From NCBI GenBank assembly GCA_964542895.1, contig CAZIWT010000067.1:1-17247 (forward strand): a stretch of DNA of 17,247 nucleotides. The letters run 5' to 3'. The notes beneath the pieces are model-generated. The model searched no databases. It was not told where the DNA came from and worked only from the letters and a program-made list of their open reading frames with translations. Shown in pieces: positions 7,247-13,730 of the stretch. The translations under genes and the position numbers were made by a program. Position 1 is the first letter of the stretch, and the number at the start of each line of letters is the position of its first letter. The stretch is from Zymogenus sp964542895 (GTDB lineage: Bacteria > Desulfobacterota > Zymogenia > Zymogenales > Zymogenaceae).

Positions 7247-7369
7247 TATCTATTGGTCCCTTTTTGCTCGGTTTATGTCGACTTTACAAAACATGAAATG
7301 TAGACCCCTCCCCCACCCCTTGCATTATATGAGCGGGATATGGACGAATCGGCCTTTTTCCAACACAGC

Positions 7370-8524
7370 CTACCTGCCGTTCACCACCGCCCCCACGGCC
7401 TTCAATGCATTATCGACATCCTCGATCGTGGTAAACGGCCCCATCCCGAAGCGTACCGTCCCCTTCGGAAACGTCCCCAGCGTCATGTGCGCCCTGGGGG
7501 CGCAGTGGAGCCCCACCCTGCACATGACCTCGAAGTCGTCGCAGAGACCTACCGCAATATCGGAGACATCCATGCCGTCAACGACGAAAGAAACGGTGGC
7601 CGTTTGAAGCCGGGCGTCTCCGGCGCCGATTACCTTGACGCGGTCGATCTCGGAGAGCCTCCTGATCATCCTGCCAGTAATCTCCACCTCATGGGCGCGT
7701 ATCTCGTCCACCCCCTTGTCCAATATCCATCTGACCCCCTCGCACAGCCCCGCTATTCCCGCGATGTTAACCGTACCGCTCTCGTACTTGTCCGGGAGAA
7801 AATCGGGCTGATACTCCATTTCCGACCTGCTGCCGGTGCCGCCGAAGATTGCCGGGGGGAGCCTCCCGCAGTCAAAGCCGTCGCCGAAGACAATCCCCCC
7901 CGTCCCTGTCGGCCCCAAAAGCCCCTTGTGCCCCGTAAAGGCAAGGATGTCGATCATGCTCTCCTTGATGTCTATCGGCACACATCCCGCCGTCTGCGCC
8001 GCATCCACAAGCAAAGGCACGCCCTGTTTTCTGGCCAGCCTCCCCACATCTGCGATGTCGACGATTGTCCCGGACACGTTCGAGGCGTGGTTCACCACCG
8101 CCAGGTCCGCTTCTCCCTCAAGGGCCCTTTCCATGGCGTCGATGTCGAGCGTTCCGTCCACTCTCACGGGGACCAGGACGATCTCGATCCCGACCGTGTC
8201 CTCCAGGTTCCTTAAAGGGCGCATGACAGCGTTGTGCTCCATCGACGTGGTCACCACCCGGCCGCCCTTCGATGCCAACCCCCCGATTACGAAGTTGATT
8301 GCCTCGGTGACGTTGGGCGTGAAAATCACCCTGAAGGGATCGCCCCCCCCGAAGAGCCCGGCTACCAGCTCCCTCGTTTCGAGGCGTATCCTCTCCGCCT
8401 CCATCGAGAGCCTGTGCCCGCTCCTGCCCGGATTTGCGCCCACGTTCGTCATGAAGTCGGACACCGCATCGACGACGGACTTTGGTTTTGGCCACGACGT
8501 AGCGGCGTTGTCGAGATATATCAT
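7370..8524 (-). CDS. Cysteine desulfurase / selenocysteine lyase-like PLP enzyme (class V aminotransferase fold)
   Basis: The 384-residue protein has the NifS/Csd hallmarks: MIYLDNAATSWPKP at the start, SMEHNA with the PLP-stacking His97, DAAQTAG (Asp174, Gln177), the Schiff-base lysine Lys200 in TGHKGLLGPTGTG, and a C-terminal active-site Cys341 in CRVGLHCAPRAH. The enzyme removes S or Se from cysteine or selenocysteine as a Cys-bound persulfide/perselenide plus alanine. This subgroup (the TIGR01977-like 'cysteine desulfurase family protein') is typically found with selD, yedE/yedF and DUF3343, and no isc/suf scaffold gene lies nearby, so Se mobilisation is the likely job. That assignment is contextual. 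It is the first gene of the second half of the cluster and has its own promoter (8649-8677) behind yedF. Confidence 0.88.
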   Translation of the reverse strand: MIYLDNAATSWPKPKSVVDAVSDFMTNVGANPGRSGHRLSMEAERIRLETRELVAGLFGGGDPFRVIFTPNVTEAINFVIGGLASKGGRVVTTSMEHNAVMRPLRNLEDTVGIEIVLVPVRVDGTLDIDAMERALEGEADLAVVNHASNVSGTIVDIADVGRLARKQGVPLLVDAAQTAGCVPIDIKESMIDILAFTGHKGLLGPTGTGGIVFGDGFDCGRLPPAIFGGTGSRSEMEYQPDFLPDKYESGTVNIAGIAGLCEGVRWILDKGVDEIRAHEVEITGRMIRRLSEIDRVKVIGAGDARLQTATVSFVVDGMDVSDIAVGLCDDFEVMCRVGLHCAPRAHMTLGTFPKGTVRFGMGPFTTIEDVDNALKAVGAVVNGR

Positions 8525-8585
8525 TTCATTACACCTTAAGATCCTGCATCCAACAGGGTCGATACCGGTTAACGGCGTAAACCCG

Positions 8586-8612
8586 GGGCGCCCGATTAAA
8601 GACGGGACACCC
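8586..8612 (-). promoter_or_regulatory. Stable hairpin in the leader of the Csd-like gene
   Basis: On the - strand GGGUG(U)CCCG (8612-8603) pairs with CGGGCGCCC (8594-8586). This is nine pairs including one U-G, one bulged U and an 8-nt loop. It lies ~35 nt into the ~120-nt leader between the promoter at 8649-8677 and ATG 8524, and there is no T-run, so it is not a terminator. Function unknown. Confidence 0.4.
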
Positions 8613-8648
8613 CCTTAAGCCCTTCCCAGAAACCAATCCTCAAATCCC

Positions 8649-8677
8649 AGTATCAGTGAGACGGTCGACTTTGTCAA
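8649..8677 (-). promoter_or_regulatory. Promoter for the Csd-like gene, DUF3343 and selD
   Basis: TTGACA on the - strand (8677-8672), a 17-bp spacer, then GATACT (8654-8649, 4/6). The -35 abuts the yedF stop codon, so the second half of the selenium cluster can be transcribed separately from yedE-yedF. Confidence 0.65.
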
Positions 8678-8902
8678 CTACTTCTTCAGAGATATCTGAA
8701 ACTCGATCCCCACCTCTTCGTACTCCGCTCCCCATCCGAGCTTCTCCGCCGACCGGGAGACGTTGTAAACCTGGGTCATGGTATCGACGAGGACGCTTAC
8801 CTTGCCGCCCTCCATATCCTTGATGGCGTTTCTCGTCATGATCACCGGCTGGGGACAGGAGAGCCCCCGGGCGTCTACTGTATTCTCCTTTTTTTCAGCC
8901 AT
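8678..8902 (-). CDS. yedF: YedF-like TusA/SirA family sulfur/selenium carrier
   Basis: The 74-residue protein matches the TusA/YedF fold: VDARGLSCPQPVIMTRNAI, with the CPQP motif (Cys16) as the chalcogen-carrying cysteine, then VSVLVDTMTQVYNVSRSAEKLGW. It lacks the C-terminal extension of the long selenium-associated YedF form, so it corresponds to the N-terminal domain only; the separate DUF3343 gene downstream may supply the other function. Its ATG (8902) directly follows the TAA of yedE (8905-8903) with no spacing, so translation is probably coupled; the SD-like AGGGAA lies inside yedE. The YedE/YedF pairing is well known and points to Se (or S) transfer. The exact donor and acceptor are inference. 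Confidence 0.88.
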   Translation of the reverse strand: MAEKKENTVDARGLSCPQPVIMTRNAIKDMEGGKVSVLVDTMTQVYNVSRSAEKLGWGAEYEEVGIEFQISLKK

Positions 8903-10006
8903 TTATTTTTCCCTCTCTATAGATAGAAAGCCTATTAGTATAACGGTGACCAGGCCTATCCCTACAATCCAGGGGGCGTTTCTCTGGGTCGCCACCATAA
9001 GGAAGTTGTGGGCGACACCGGCCCCCACCATCATTCCTATGACAAAGACCGCGGCATCCGAGTCCCCCTCGCCCGACAGGAATATCTGGCGCCCAGGACA
9101 CCCCCCAGCGAGGGCAAACGACATCCCCGCCAGTACCATCCCGCCGAAGTTGAGGAGCTGGTTCGTGTGCGCCGCCGGCTGACCGATTACCTCCCCGGCA
9201 TCGTTAATCCCCAGCGTGAAACCTGGGTGGAACTGGCCGTAGATCAGGTTCATCACGACAGCAGCCACCACAAGGGCTACCACACCGCTCAGGAGGTGGA
9301 AGTCCCTCATCAGAATCACGTCCCTTATCGCCCCCATGGTGCAGAACCGTGTCCTCTGGGCGAGAAAGCCGACGACCAGCCCCGCCCCTATCGATACGGC
9401 CAGCGGAGCCGCAAAAAATCCTGGCCCCTTTGTGCTCCTGAAGAGCGCCGCCCCCTCGCCGTAGCTGGGGTAAACTATCGCCAGGACCAAGAGGACCGCC
9501 ATGATGAACGGGAATACCCAGGCGAACTTGGTTTCGCCCTGATAGGCCCGCCCCAGGTTGAAGCCCTTCTTGAGAAAGAGGACGCCGACGGTGATCCCGA
9601 CGATCAGGCCGATTATGCCGGCAATCGCGTTCCAGTCGCCGCCGGAGAGGCGAAGGAGCGCCCGCCACGGACAGCCGAGAAACACCAGGGCCCCCATCAT
9701 GGCGGTCATGCCTAGGAAGAACCTTGTCATGGGCGACGATCCGGAGCGGTACTTGAACTCCTTGAAGGAAAGCGCGGCGATAAGGGATCCAAAGACAAAC
9801 GCCGGTATCTCCGGGCGCAGGTACTGGACGACGTCCGCCCTGTGGAGGCCCAAGGCGCCCATGATATCCCGCTCGAAGCAGGCCATGCATATCCCCATGT
9901 TCCCGGGATTGCCGAACTTCTGGAGCGATGCGGCAATGACACCAATTACGGCGCCGACGGCTATGATGCCCCATCTGCTCGCAAAAAAACTCTTGACCCT
10001 TGTCAT
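8903..10006 (-). CDS. yedE: YedE family selenium-associated membrane transporter
   Basis: The 367-residue polytopic inner-membrane protein of the YeeE/YedE family has about nine to ten hydrophobic segments. Conserved cysteine-containing motifs sit in two related halves: FLGCPWRALLRLSGGDWNA (Cys112) and AGGCPGRQIFLSGEGDSDA (Cys303), plus GICMAC (Cys40, Cys43) and RFCTMGAIRD (Cys222). The repeated GCP(W/G)R pattern and the neighbouring yedF identify the selenium-type YedE. In thiosulfate-importing YeeE homologues such cysteines relay the substrate across the membrane, so Se/S-compound import is likely but inferred. The start is secure: SD AAAGGAG 7 nt before ATG. The gene begins ~400 nt downstream of a near-consensus promoter, with a structured leader in between. 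It is first in a cluster leading to selD. Confidence 0.9.
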   Translation of the reverse strand: MTRVKSFFASRWGIIAVGAVIGVIAASLQKFGNPGNMGICMACFERDIMGALGLHRADVVQYLRPEIPAFVFGSLIAALSFKEFKYRSGSSPMTRFFLGMTAMMGALVFLGCPWRALLRLSGGDWNAIAGIIGLIVGITVGVLFLKKGFNLGRAYQGETKFAWVFPFIMAVLLVLAIVYPSYGEGAALFRSTKGPGFFAAPLAVSIGAGLVVGFLAQRTRFCTMGAIRDVILMRDFHLLSGVVALVVAAVVMNLIYGQFHPGFTLGINDAGEVIGQPAAHTNQLLNFGGMVLAGMSFALAGGCPGRQIFLSGEGDSDAAVFVIGMMVGAGVAHNFLMVATQRNAPWIVGIGLVTVILIGFLSIEREK

Positions 10007-10154
10007 TACAAATCTCCTTTGAAAATTGAACCTATAATTCTATTGGCTCCCGGTATGCAGATACGCGGGACTATAAGCTTGTGCGCTATAAAATTTGGGA
10101 AATATAAAGGGAATGGATATAAGATCCGGCGTGGAAACAGGGCGTAAAAATCAA

Positions 10155-10202
10155 ATGAAATCGCAAATGAAATCGCCGATGAAATCGCCAATAAAATTGA
10201 CA
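10155..10202 (-). repeat. 12-bp tandem repeats in the yedE leader
   Basis: Three units ATGAAATCGCNN on the + strand (10155-10166, 10167-10178, 10179-10190) plus a degenerate fourth (10191-10202). In the yedE-sense RNA they read (N)NGCGAUUUCAU three times. They lie between the GC-rich folded domain and the yedE start. Confidence 0.7.
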
Positions 10203-10261
10203 TACGATCTCTCATCGGCTCTCTTCTCTTTAAACGAAGTCTTGCCAAGGTACCTCCCTTA

Positions 10262-10364
10262 AGCCCCGCCCTTACCGGCGTGCCGAGGGAGACCCCCGGC
10301 TACGGCGGGAAGGGTGAGGCGAGCCTAACAGTGCCTCGGGACCGCCCGGGCCCCGAACTACGGC
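10262..10364 (-). ncRNA. Structured leader RNA domain upstream of yedE (candidate cis-regulatory element)
   Basis: In the yedE-sense RNA, 10300-10282 folds as GCCGGGGG-UCU-CCCUCGGC, eight continuous pairs including G-U; the opposite strand would have an A-C mismatch there. 10346-10304 folds as GGCGG/CCGCC enclosing GAGGC/GCCUC with a 12-nt loop. CGCC/GGCG follows further downstream. GCCGUAG occurs twice, just before each major stem. The domain is ~40-140 nt after the predicted start point. It is GC-rich inside an otherwise AT-rich 480-bp intergenic region and has no convincing ORF. I do not recognise it as a known riboswitch class; B12, SAM, TPP and c-di-GMP core motifs were not seen. Confidence 0.5.
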
Positions 10365-10410
10365 CTCATATAGAAAGGAAAATTGTTGTGTTGATCTTTC
10401 TCATGGGTAA

Positions 10411-10439
10411 TTTATATTTCTAATTCGGCCCTTTGTCAA
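10411..10439 (-). promoter_or_regulatory. Sigma70-type promoter of yedE-yedF
   Basis: On the - strand TTGACA (10439-10434), a 17-bp spacer, then TATAAA (10416-10411, 5/6). The predicted start is near 10404, giving a leader of about 400 nt before the yedE ATG. Confidence 0.75.
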
Positions 10440-10503
10440 GGGATTTTTTCCCTTTTTCGTTGTCTAATCTATTGAGTAAACTATAATGACTGAGGAGGTA
10501 ATC

Positions 10504-10884
10504 ATGCCGTTTTTCAAGATCCGCCTGTCGGATGAGATTTACGAGAAGGTTTCACCCCTTTTCACCCGCGAGGTCAGGGAGGCTATGGTGGAAATCCTCA
10601 AGATCGATCCGGCCCACGGCCACGTAGCCCTCTAAACGACGCCGAGGGAAAAGCGGTCCGTCCACGAGAGCCGAAGCGTGGATTTCGTCTTCGTCGAGCT
10701 TCTGATGTTTTCCGGGCGCACCGACGAGATGAAGGAGGCGCTCTACAAGAGACTGAGCGGGGTAATCGAGAGACACACCGATGTGGACAACAAGGACATC
10801 ATCTTCAACATCATCGAGAGCGAGGGGAAAAACTGGGCGGGAAGGGGCGGAGTCCCCATGTCGAAGATCGACCTGCAATACTGA
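10504..10884 (+). pseudogene. Tautomerase-family gene interrupted by an in-frame TAA
   Basis: ATG 10504 has a strong SD AGGAGGT (10493-10499). It opens MPFFKIRLSDEIYEKVSPLFTR, with Pro2 as the catalytic N-terminal proline of the 4-oxalocrotonate tautomerase superfamily after Met removal. The frame reaches AHGHVAL and then TAA (10633-10635). The same frame continues unbroken as TTPREKRSVHESRSVDFVFVELLMFSGRTDEMKEAL...GRGGVPMSKIDLQY to TGA at 10882-10884. Together they make a normal-length ~126-residue tautomerase, and the TAA sits where a Tyr codon (TAT/TAC) would restore it. It is either a one-base nonsense mutation (recent pseudogene), a sequencing error, or two fragments; a GTG at 10678 could restart the second half but it has no SD. 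A TATAAT at 10482-10487 (with TTGTCT 16 bp upstream) would start transcription inside the SD, so the promoter is unclear. Confidence 0.75.
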
Positions 10885-10900
10885 CAGGGACTGAAACTTT

Positions 10901-10934
10901 GCGGTCTATTCCGGTATCGGATACCGTAGGCCGC
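10901..10934 (+). promoter_or_regulatory. Strong bulged hairpin between the tautomerase and peptidase genes
   Basis: GCGGTCTA (10901-10908) pairs with TAGGCCGC (10927-10934), including one U-G. After a 3-nt bulge (TTC), CGGTAT (10912-10917) pairs with ATACCG (10921-10926) around loop CGG. That gives 14 pairs in a 34-nt element. No T-run follows in either direction, so it is not a standard intrinsic terminator. The G-U pair favours the + strand RNA. Confidence 0.5.
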
Positions 10935-10963
10935 CAAAAACAGTTAGACTTTTTGAAGCTTTG

Positions 10964-10972
10964 TGGTATAAT
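10964..10972 (+). promoter_or_regulatory. Extended -10 promoter of the M28 peptidase gene
   Basis: TGGTATAAT: a consensus -10 (10967-10972) preceded by the TGn extension. No good -35 is present. The start codon is 32 bp downstream of the -10. Confidence 0.6.
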
Positions 10973-11004
10973 CCAAGGCCAAATATACTTTTTAGGAGTG
11001 AATC

Positions 11005-12189
11005 ATGGACCTTCAGGAAATTCTGACGAATATCGCCGTACCTAGGCCGGCCCACAGGGAGTCCCTCGACAAGACCGCCGCCTACATCAAGGAGCTCCTC
11101 ACGTCGTGGGACGTTCCCTTCATCGTGCAGGAGTTCGCCCTGAGACCCTACATGCAGTTTCTGATAGGGTTGACGCTGTTGATACTGGCGGTCATCCTCT
11201 TTATATTGATCCTCAAGAGAAAGCCCCTCCTTGCCCTGATCGTATCTATAGTCATCTTTCCGCTCCTCTTTCTGGAGTTCGAGATGTTCGTGCCGATAGT
11301 GAGCGGCCTGATAAAGAAGACCGGTGAGAACATCATCGTAAGCTTTCAGGCCCCGGACGCCGTAAGGGAGCTGATCTTCATGGCCCACTACGACTCAAAA
11401 ACCGACTTCTGGGATCACATCCAGAGGGCCAAGATATACAAGTGGATACCCCACGCATTCGCCCTGGGCGTCCTCCTCTCGATATGGCTCTTCTTCGTGA
11501 AGAAGTTCGACGCCCTGAAGAACAAGCTCGTAACCGCGATAAACCTTACCGTTGCGGGCGTCCTTGTAGTCTACTGGGGTCTCGTCTTTCTCGGCTTCGG
11601 GGGATTCGTGTTTATGTCGAATGAGCGAGACAGCCTGGGCGCCATAGACAACGGGACCGCCGTGGTGACGCTTCTCGCCATATCGAAGGACATAAGGGAC
11701 GGCAAAGTGGATATAGGCGACTCCAACGTCACGATCATCCTGACCTCGGGTGAGGAGACGACGCTCCAGGGGGCCAACTTCTACGTTAAGGAGAGGTGGG
11801 GTAAGAAGGCGGAGCCTGAGATCCCCACGACGCTCGTCAATCTGGAGCTTGTGGCCCAGAACGGCAACATGGTCTACTGGAAGAAGGTCGGGGTCTTCCT
11901 GAAGTTTTACGAGGGTGATCCCGAGCTTATAGACCGCCTCAACTCCACCTGGGAGGAGATCTCCGGAAAGCGGATGGACCTGGCGGGAGAGGGCTACATC
12001 ACCGACGACTCCCATCGCTTCGCTACGGTCGGGATCCCCTTCGTCACCGTGGGTAACTCGGGACTGCCGGGAATGGGGATGGGCGGATTTCACGCCACCA
12101 CCGACAACCTGGAGAGGGTGAACTATGAAAACCTCCAGCTTATGATAACGACCCTTGAAAAATATATCGAGAGCTACAACAAGAAGTAG
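11005..12189 (+). CDS. Membrane-embedded M28-family (Zn) metallopeptidase
   Basis: The 394-residue protein carries M28 metal-site signatures: FMAHYDS (His128, Asp130), LGAIDNGTAV (bridging Asp215), TSGEETTLQGA (catalytic Glu250, ligand Glu251) and a C-terminal HATTDN (His363). These are interleaved with four likely membrane segments at about 49-70, 75-99, 149-166 and 177-204. The loops between the paired segments put all metal ligands on the same side. In typical M28 enzymes the fourth ligand is Asp in a NxD block; here the matching segment reads NLELVAQN (Glu281), a conservative change, with TDDSH (333-337) as a nearby alternative. An aminopeptidase or amidase-like role at the membrane is likely; the substrate is unknown. 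SD AGGAG (10994-10998), 6 nt to ATG. It has its own promoter and terminator. Confidence 0.8.
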   Translation: MDLQEILTNIAVPRPAHRESLDKTAAYIKELLTSWDVPFIVQEFALRPYMQFLIGLTLLILAVILFILILKRKPLLALIVSIVIFPLLFLEFEMFVPIVSGLIKKTGENIIVSFQAPDAVRELIFMAHYDSKTDFWDHIQRAKIYKWIPHAFALGVLLSIWLFFVKKFDALKNKLVTAINLTVAGVLVVYWGLVFLGFGGFVFMSNERDSLGAIDNGTAVVTLLAISKDIRDGKVDIGDSNVTIILTSGEETTLQGANFYVKERWGKKAEPEIPTTLVNLELVAQNGNMVYWKKVGVFLKFYEGDPELIDRLNSTWEEISGKRMDLAGEGYITDDSHRFATVGIPFVTVGNSGLPGMGMGGFHATTDNLERVNYENLQLMITTLEKYIESYNKK

Positions 12190-12211
12190 CGCCACAGATA
12201 ATTTGTGACAG

Positions 12212-12241
12212 AAAAAAAGGGGGGGTTAGTCTCCCCTTTTT
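12212..12241 (+). terminator. Rho-independent terminator of the M28 peptidase gene
   Basis: A5 and GGGGGG (12214-12224) pair with CTCCCC and T5 (12231-12241) around a 6-nt loop, including one G-U pair. It begins 23 bp after the stop codon. Confidence 0.8.
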
Positions 12242-12284
12242 CATGCATTTTAGATCTTTGGCCCCACAACGTCTTTTCAGTCTG

Positions 12285-12293
12285 TGATATAAT
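12285..12293 (+). promoter_or_regulatory. Extended -10 promoter of the hotdog-like gene
   Basis: TGATATAAT: consensus TATAAT (12288-12293) with the TGn extension and no clear -35, the same architecture as the promoter of the preceding peptidase gene. The start codon is 58 bp downstream of the -10. Confidence 0.55.
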
Positions 12294-12351
12294 CGTTCGA
12301 CAAGAGGGCGGATCGGGTTTGACATCCAAACATTAATTCGGAAGGATTGGT

Positions 12352-13359
12352 ATGGAGATTGGCATGGAATATACGATCGACGATCACAGGGAGTGTATCG
12401 GCTGCGGGAAGGACGGCTTCATCCTCAGGGGTTACGAAAAGAACCGGGACGGCTCGCTCACCGCAAAAATCGAGATGGACAAGAGGACCGAGGGATGGGT
12501 GGGATTGCCCCACGGGGGATTCGGGATGGGCGCCATCATGGAGCTGGCATCGGGTCTTTCCAACTACCCGGATGATCCAAAATCGATCTTCCCGCTGAGG
12601 GCCGACTTCAGGATGGGGGGGACCGCGGTCGCGCTGGGGGACGTGGTAACCGTAAGCGCGGAAAGAAAAGAGGGGGGGGCTGTCGGGTTAATAAAAAAGG
12701 AGGGCGTCGATCTCCCTTACATCTCCGGCGACATCTCCTTTGTGACGGAAGACGCAAAAGAGAGGGAGGCCTTCGAGGCATACCTGCCGTCCAATTTTTC
12801 GAGCCTCGAAAACAGGCTGATCCCCTTACCGTACTACACCGACTGCTTCGTTTGCGGAGCGGAGAGGAGGGAGCCTGGCCTCAAGAGGAAGTTTCACCTC
12901 TTTGACGACCAAAAAGAGAGCGACGGAAAGACCGTCGTCTCCCTTGTGGGATTCGAGGAGGAGGACAGTGAGACCTTTTTCCACTTCAGGAAGGGCGAAT
13001 TCGTCCATCCCATCGCGCTTTTGGCCCTGGGGGACGAGACGACCGGCTGGGGGGGATTCTTCATAGCGAAGAACGGCGGTGTGTCGGTGAGACTCAGCTA
13101 CAACTTCTACCGGGATATAAGGCTCGGCGAGAAGGTCGTCTTCTTCGGAAGGGGCGTCAGGATGAAGGGCGATATCTCGAAGAGGCTCCTCTTCTGGGCC
13201 GCCGGCGGGGCCGCCGCCGTCGATGAAAACGGTGCTTTCGAGACGGTGCTCACCACCTCCGGCCAGTGGTTCGGCCTCTCCGCCCTGACCGACCAGATGC
13301 ATATACACCTGATCCCGGAAGAGTACAAGACAAGGGCCTTCGAGATGGCGAATTCTTGA
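12352..13359 (+). CDS. Two-domain hotdog-fold-like protein with a CxxC at the head of each domain
   Basis: The 335-residue protein appears to be two copies of one module. Domain 1 starts HRECIGCGKDGF (Cys15, Cys18) and continues with ...VGLPHGGFGMGAIMELA (HGG at 54-56), the look of a PaaI/thioesterase-type hotdog core in which HGG begins the central helix. Domain 2 starts YTDCFVCGAERREPGL (Cys165, Cys168), matching the C-(F)VCG-...-GL opening of hotdog thioesterase-like proteins, and continues FVHPIALLALGDETTGWGGFF with HP in place of HGG. A double hotdog would fold like a dimer in one chain. Acyl-CoA or acyl-ACP binding or hydrolysis is plausible but no catalytic residue is certain. SD GAAGGA (12341-12346), 5 nt to ATG; an in-frame ATG at 12364 is an alternative. 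Monocistronic. Fold assignment is moderate. Confidence 0.65.
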   Translation: MEIGMEYTIDDHRECIGCGKDGFILRGYEKNRDGSLTAKIEMDKRTEGWVGLPHGGFGMGAIMELASGLSNYPDDPKSIFPLRADFRMGGTAVALGDVVTVSAERKEGGAVGLIKKEGVDLPYISGDISFVTEDAKEREAFEAYLPSNFSSLENRLIPLPYYTDCFVCGAERREPGLKRKFHLFDDQKESDGKTVVSLVGFEEEDSETFFHFRKGEFVHPIALLALGDETTGWGGFFIAKNGGVSVRLSYNFYRDIRLGEKVVFFGRGVRMKGDISKRLLFWAAGGAAAVDENGAFETVLTTSGQWFGLSALTDQMHIHLIPEEYKTRAFEMANS

Positions 13360-13388
13360 CGGAATAGACAAGCAAAAATAGATTTCCT

Positions 13389-13418
13389 GGGGACGCGGCC
13401 GCGTCCCCATTTTTTTTG
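13389..13418 (+). terminator. Rho-independent terminator of the hotdog-like gene
   Basis: A perfect 20-bp palindrome (13389-13408, GGGGACGCGG and its complement) followed by ATTTTTTTT, 30 bp after the stop codon. Confidence 0.85.
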
Positions 13419-13508
13419 CGCAAGATCGGATTTTTTGAAAAATTTATAAAATAATGCATAAAATTTATATAATTTTAGCTTTATAATGTGCATTTATCAT
13501 ATTTTTGC

Positions 13509-13537
13509 TTGACAAATTGTCTAAAATATTATAAATT
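13509..13537 (+). promoter_or_regulatory. Promoter upstream of the structured leader and outer-membrane protein gene
   Basis: TTGACA (13509-13514) with either TATAAA (13530-13535, 15-bp spacer) or TAAATT (13532-13537, 17-bp spacer), inside a very AT-rich stretch (13425-13600). It would give a leader of about 245 nt for the gene at 13790, or a separate small RNA ending near 13722. Confidence 0.55.
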
Positions 13538-13614
13538 ATCAACACTATTCTAAATTATTTTTTTTATTGCAATATTTTATTAAATTTTAGTTAACTTTAT
13601 GGGACGGTTCCAAA

Positions 13615-13722
13615 GACCTAATCTTCAGGGAAAAGGGTCGGCGTATCGCTCCCCCAAGAGGGGGTGGTGTCTTCTTTGTCTTGTCAATGAGAGAGCGCCT
13701 TTTCCCAATAGGTTGTTTTTTT
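13615..13722 (+). ncRNA. Candidate structured RNA (leader element or sRNA) ending in a T7 run
   Basis: ACCTA (13616-13620) pairs with TAGGT (13709-13713). GGGAAAAGG (13628-13636) pairs with CCTTTTCCC (13698-13706). CGCTC (13647-13651) can pair with GAGCG (13693-13697), directly stacked on the previous helix. An alternative inner hairpin is CCCCC-AAGA-GGGGG (13651-13664). T7 follows at 13716-13722. So a three-helix closed structure about 100 nt long lies between a promoter and the OMP gene and ends like an intrinsic terminator. No ORF explains it. I do not recognise a known family. It could be a riboswitch/attenuator for the OMP gene or an independent sRNA. Confidence 0.5.
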
Positions 13723-13730
13723 CTGAAATC

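Noticed and set aside
10006..10248. 80-codon - strand frame ending at the yedE start (TAATG overlap), a possible leader peptide
   Set aside because: It starts with TTG without SD, its AIS repeats come from the 12-bp DNA repeats, and it covers AT-rich leader sequence. Translational coupling remains a remote possibility.
10262..10404. yedE leader as a cobalamin, TPP, SAM or c-di-GMP riboswitch, or as tRNA-Sec or SRP RNA
   Set aside because: The conserved core motifs I know for these RNAs were not found on either strand.
10438..10457. AAGGGA/TCCCTT hairpin with a T-run as a + strand terminator
   Set aside because: No + strand gene precedes it, and it overlaps the yedE -35 region; probably fortuitous.
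12319..12324. TTGACA as a second promoter for the hotdog-like gene
   Set aside because: No -10 at 16-18 bp; the position it would need is the SD.
12826..13410. 194-codon - strand frame opposite the hotdog-like gene
   Set aside because: Shadow of the + strand gene; no motifs and it runs through that gene's terminator.
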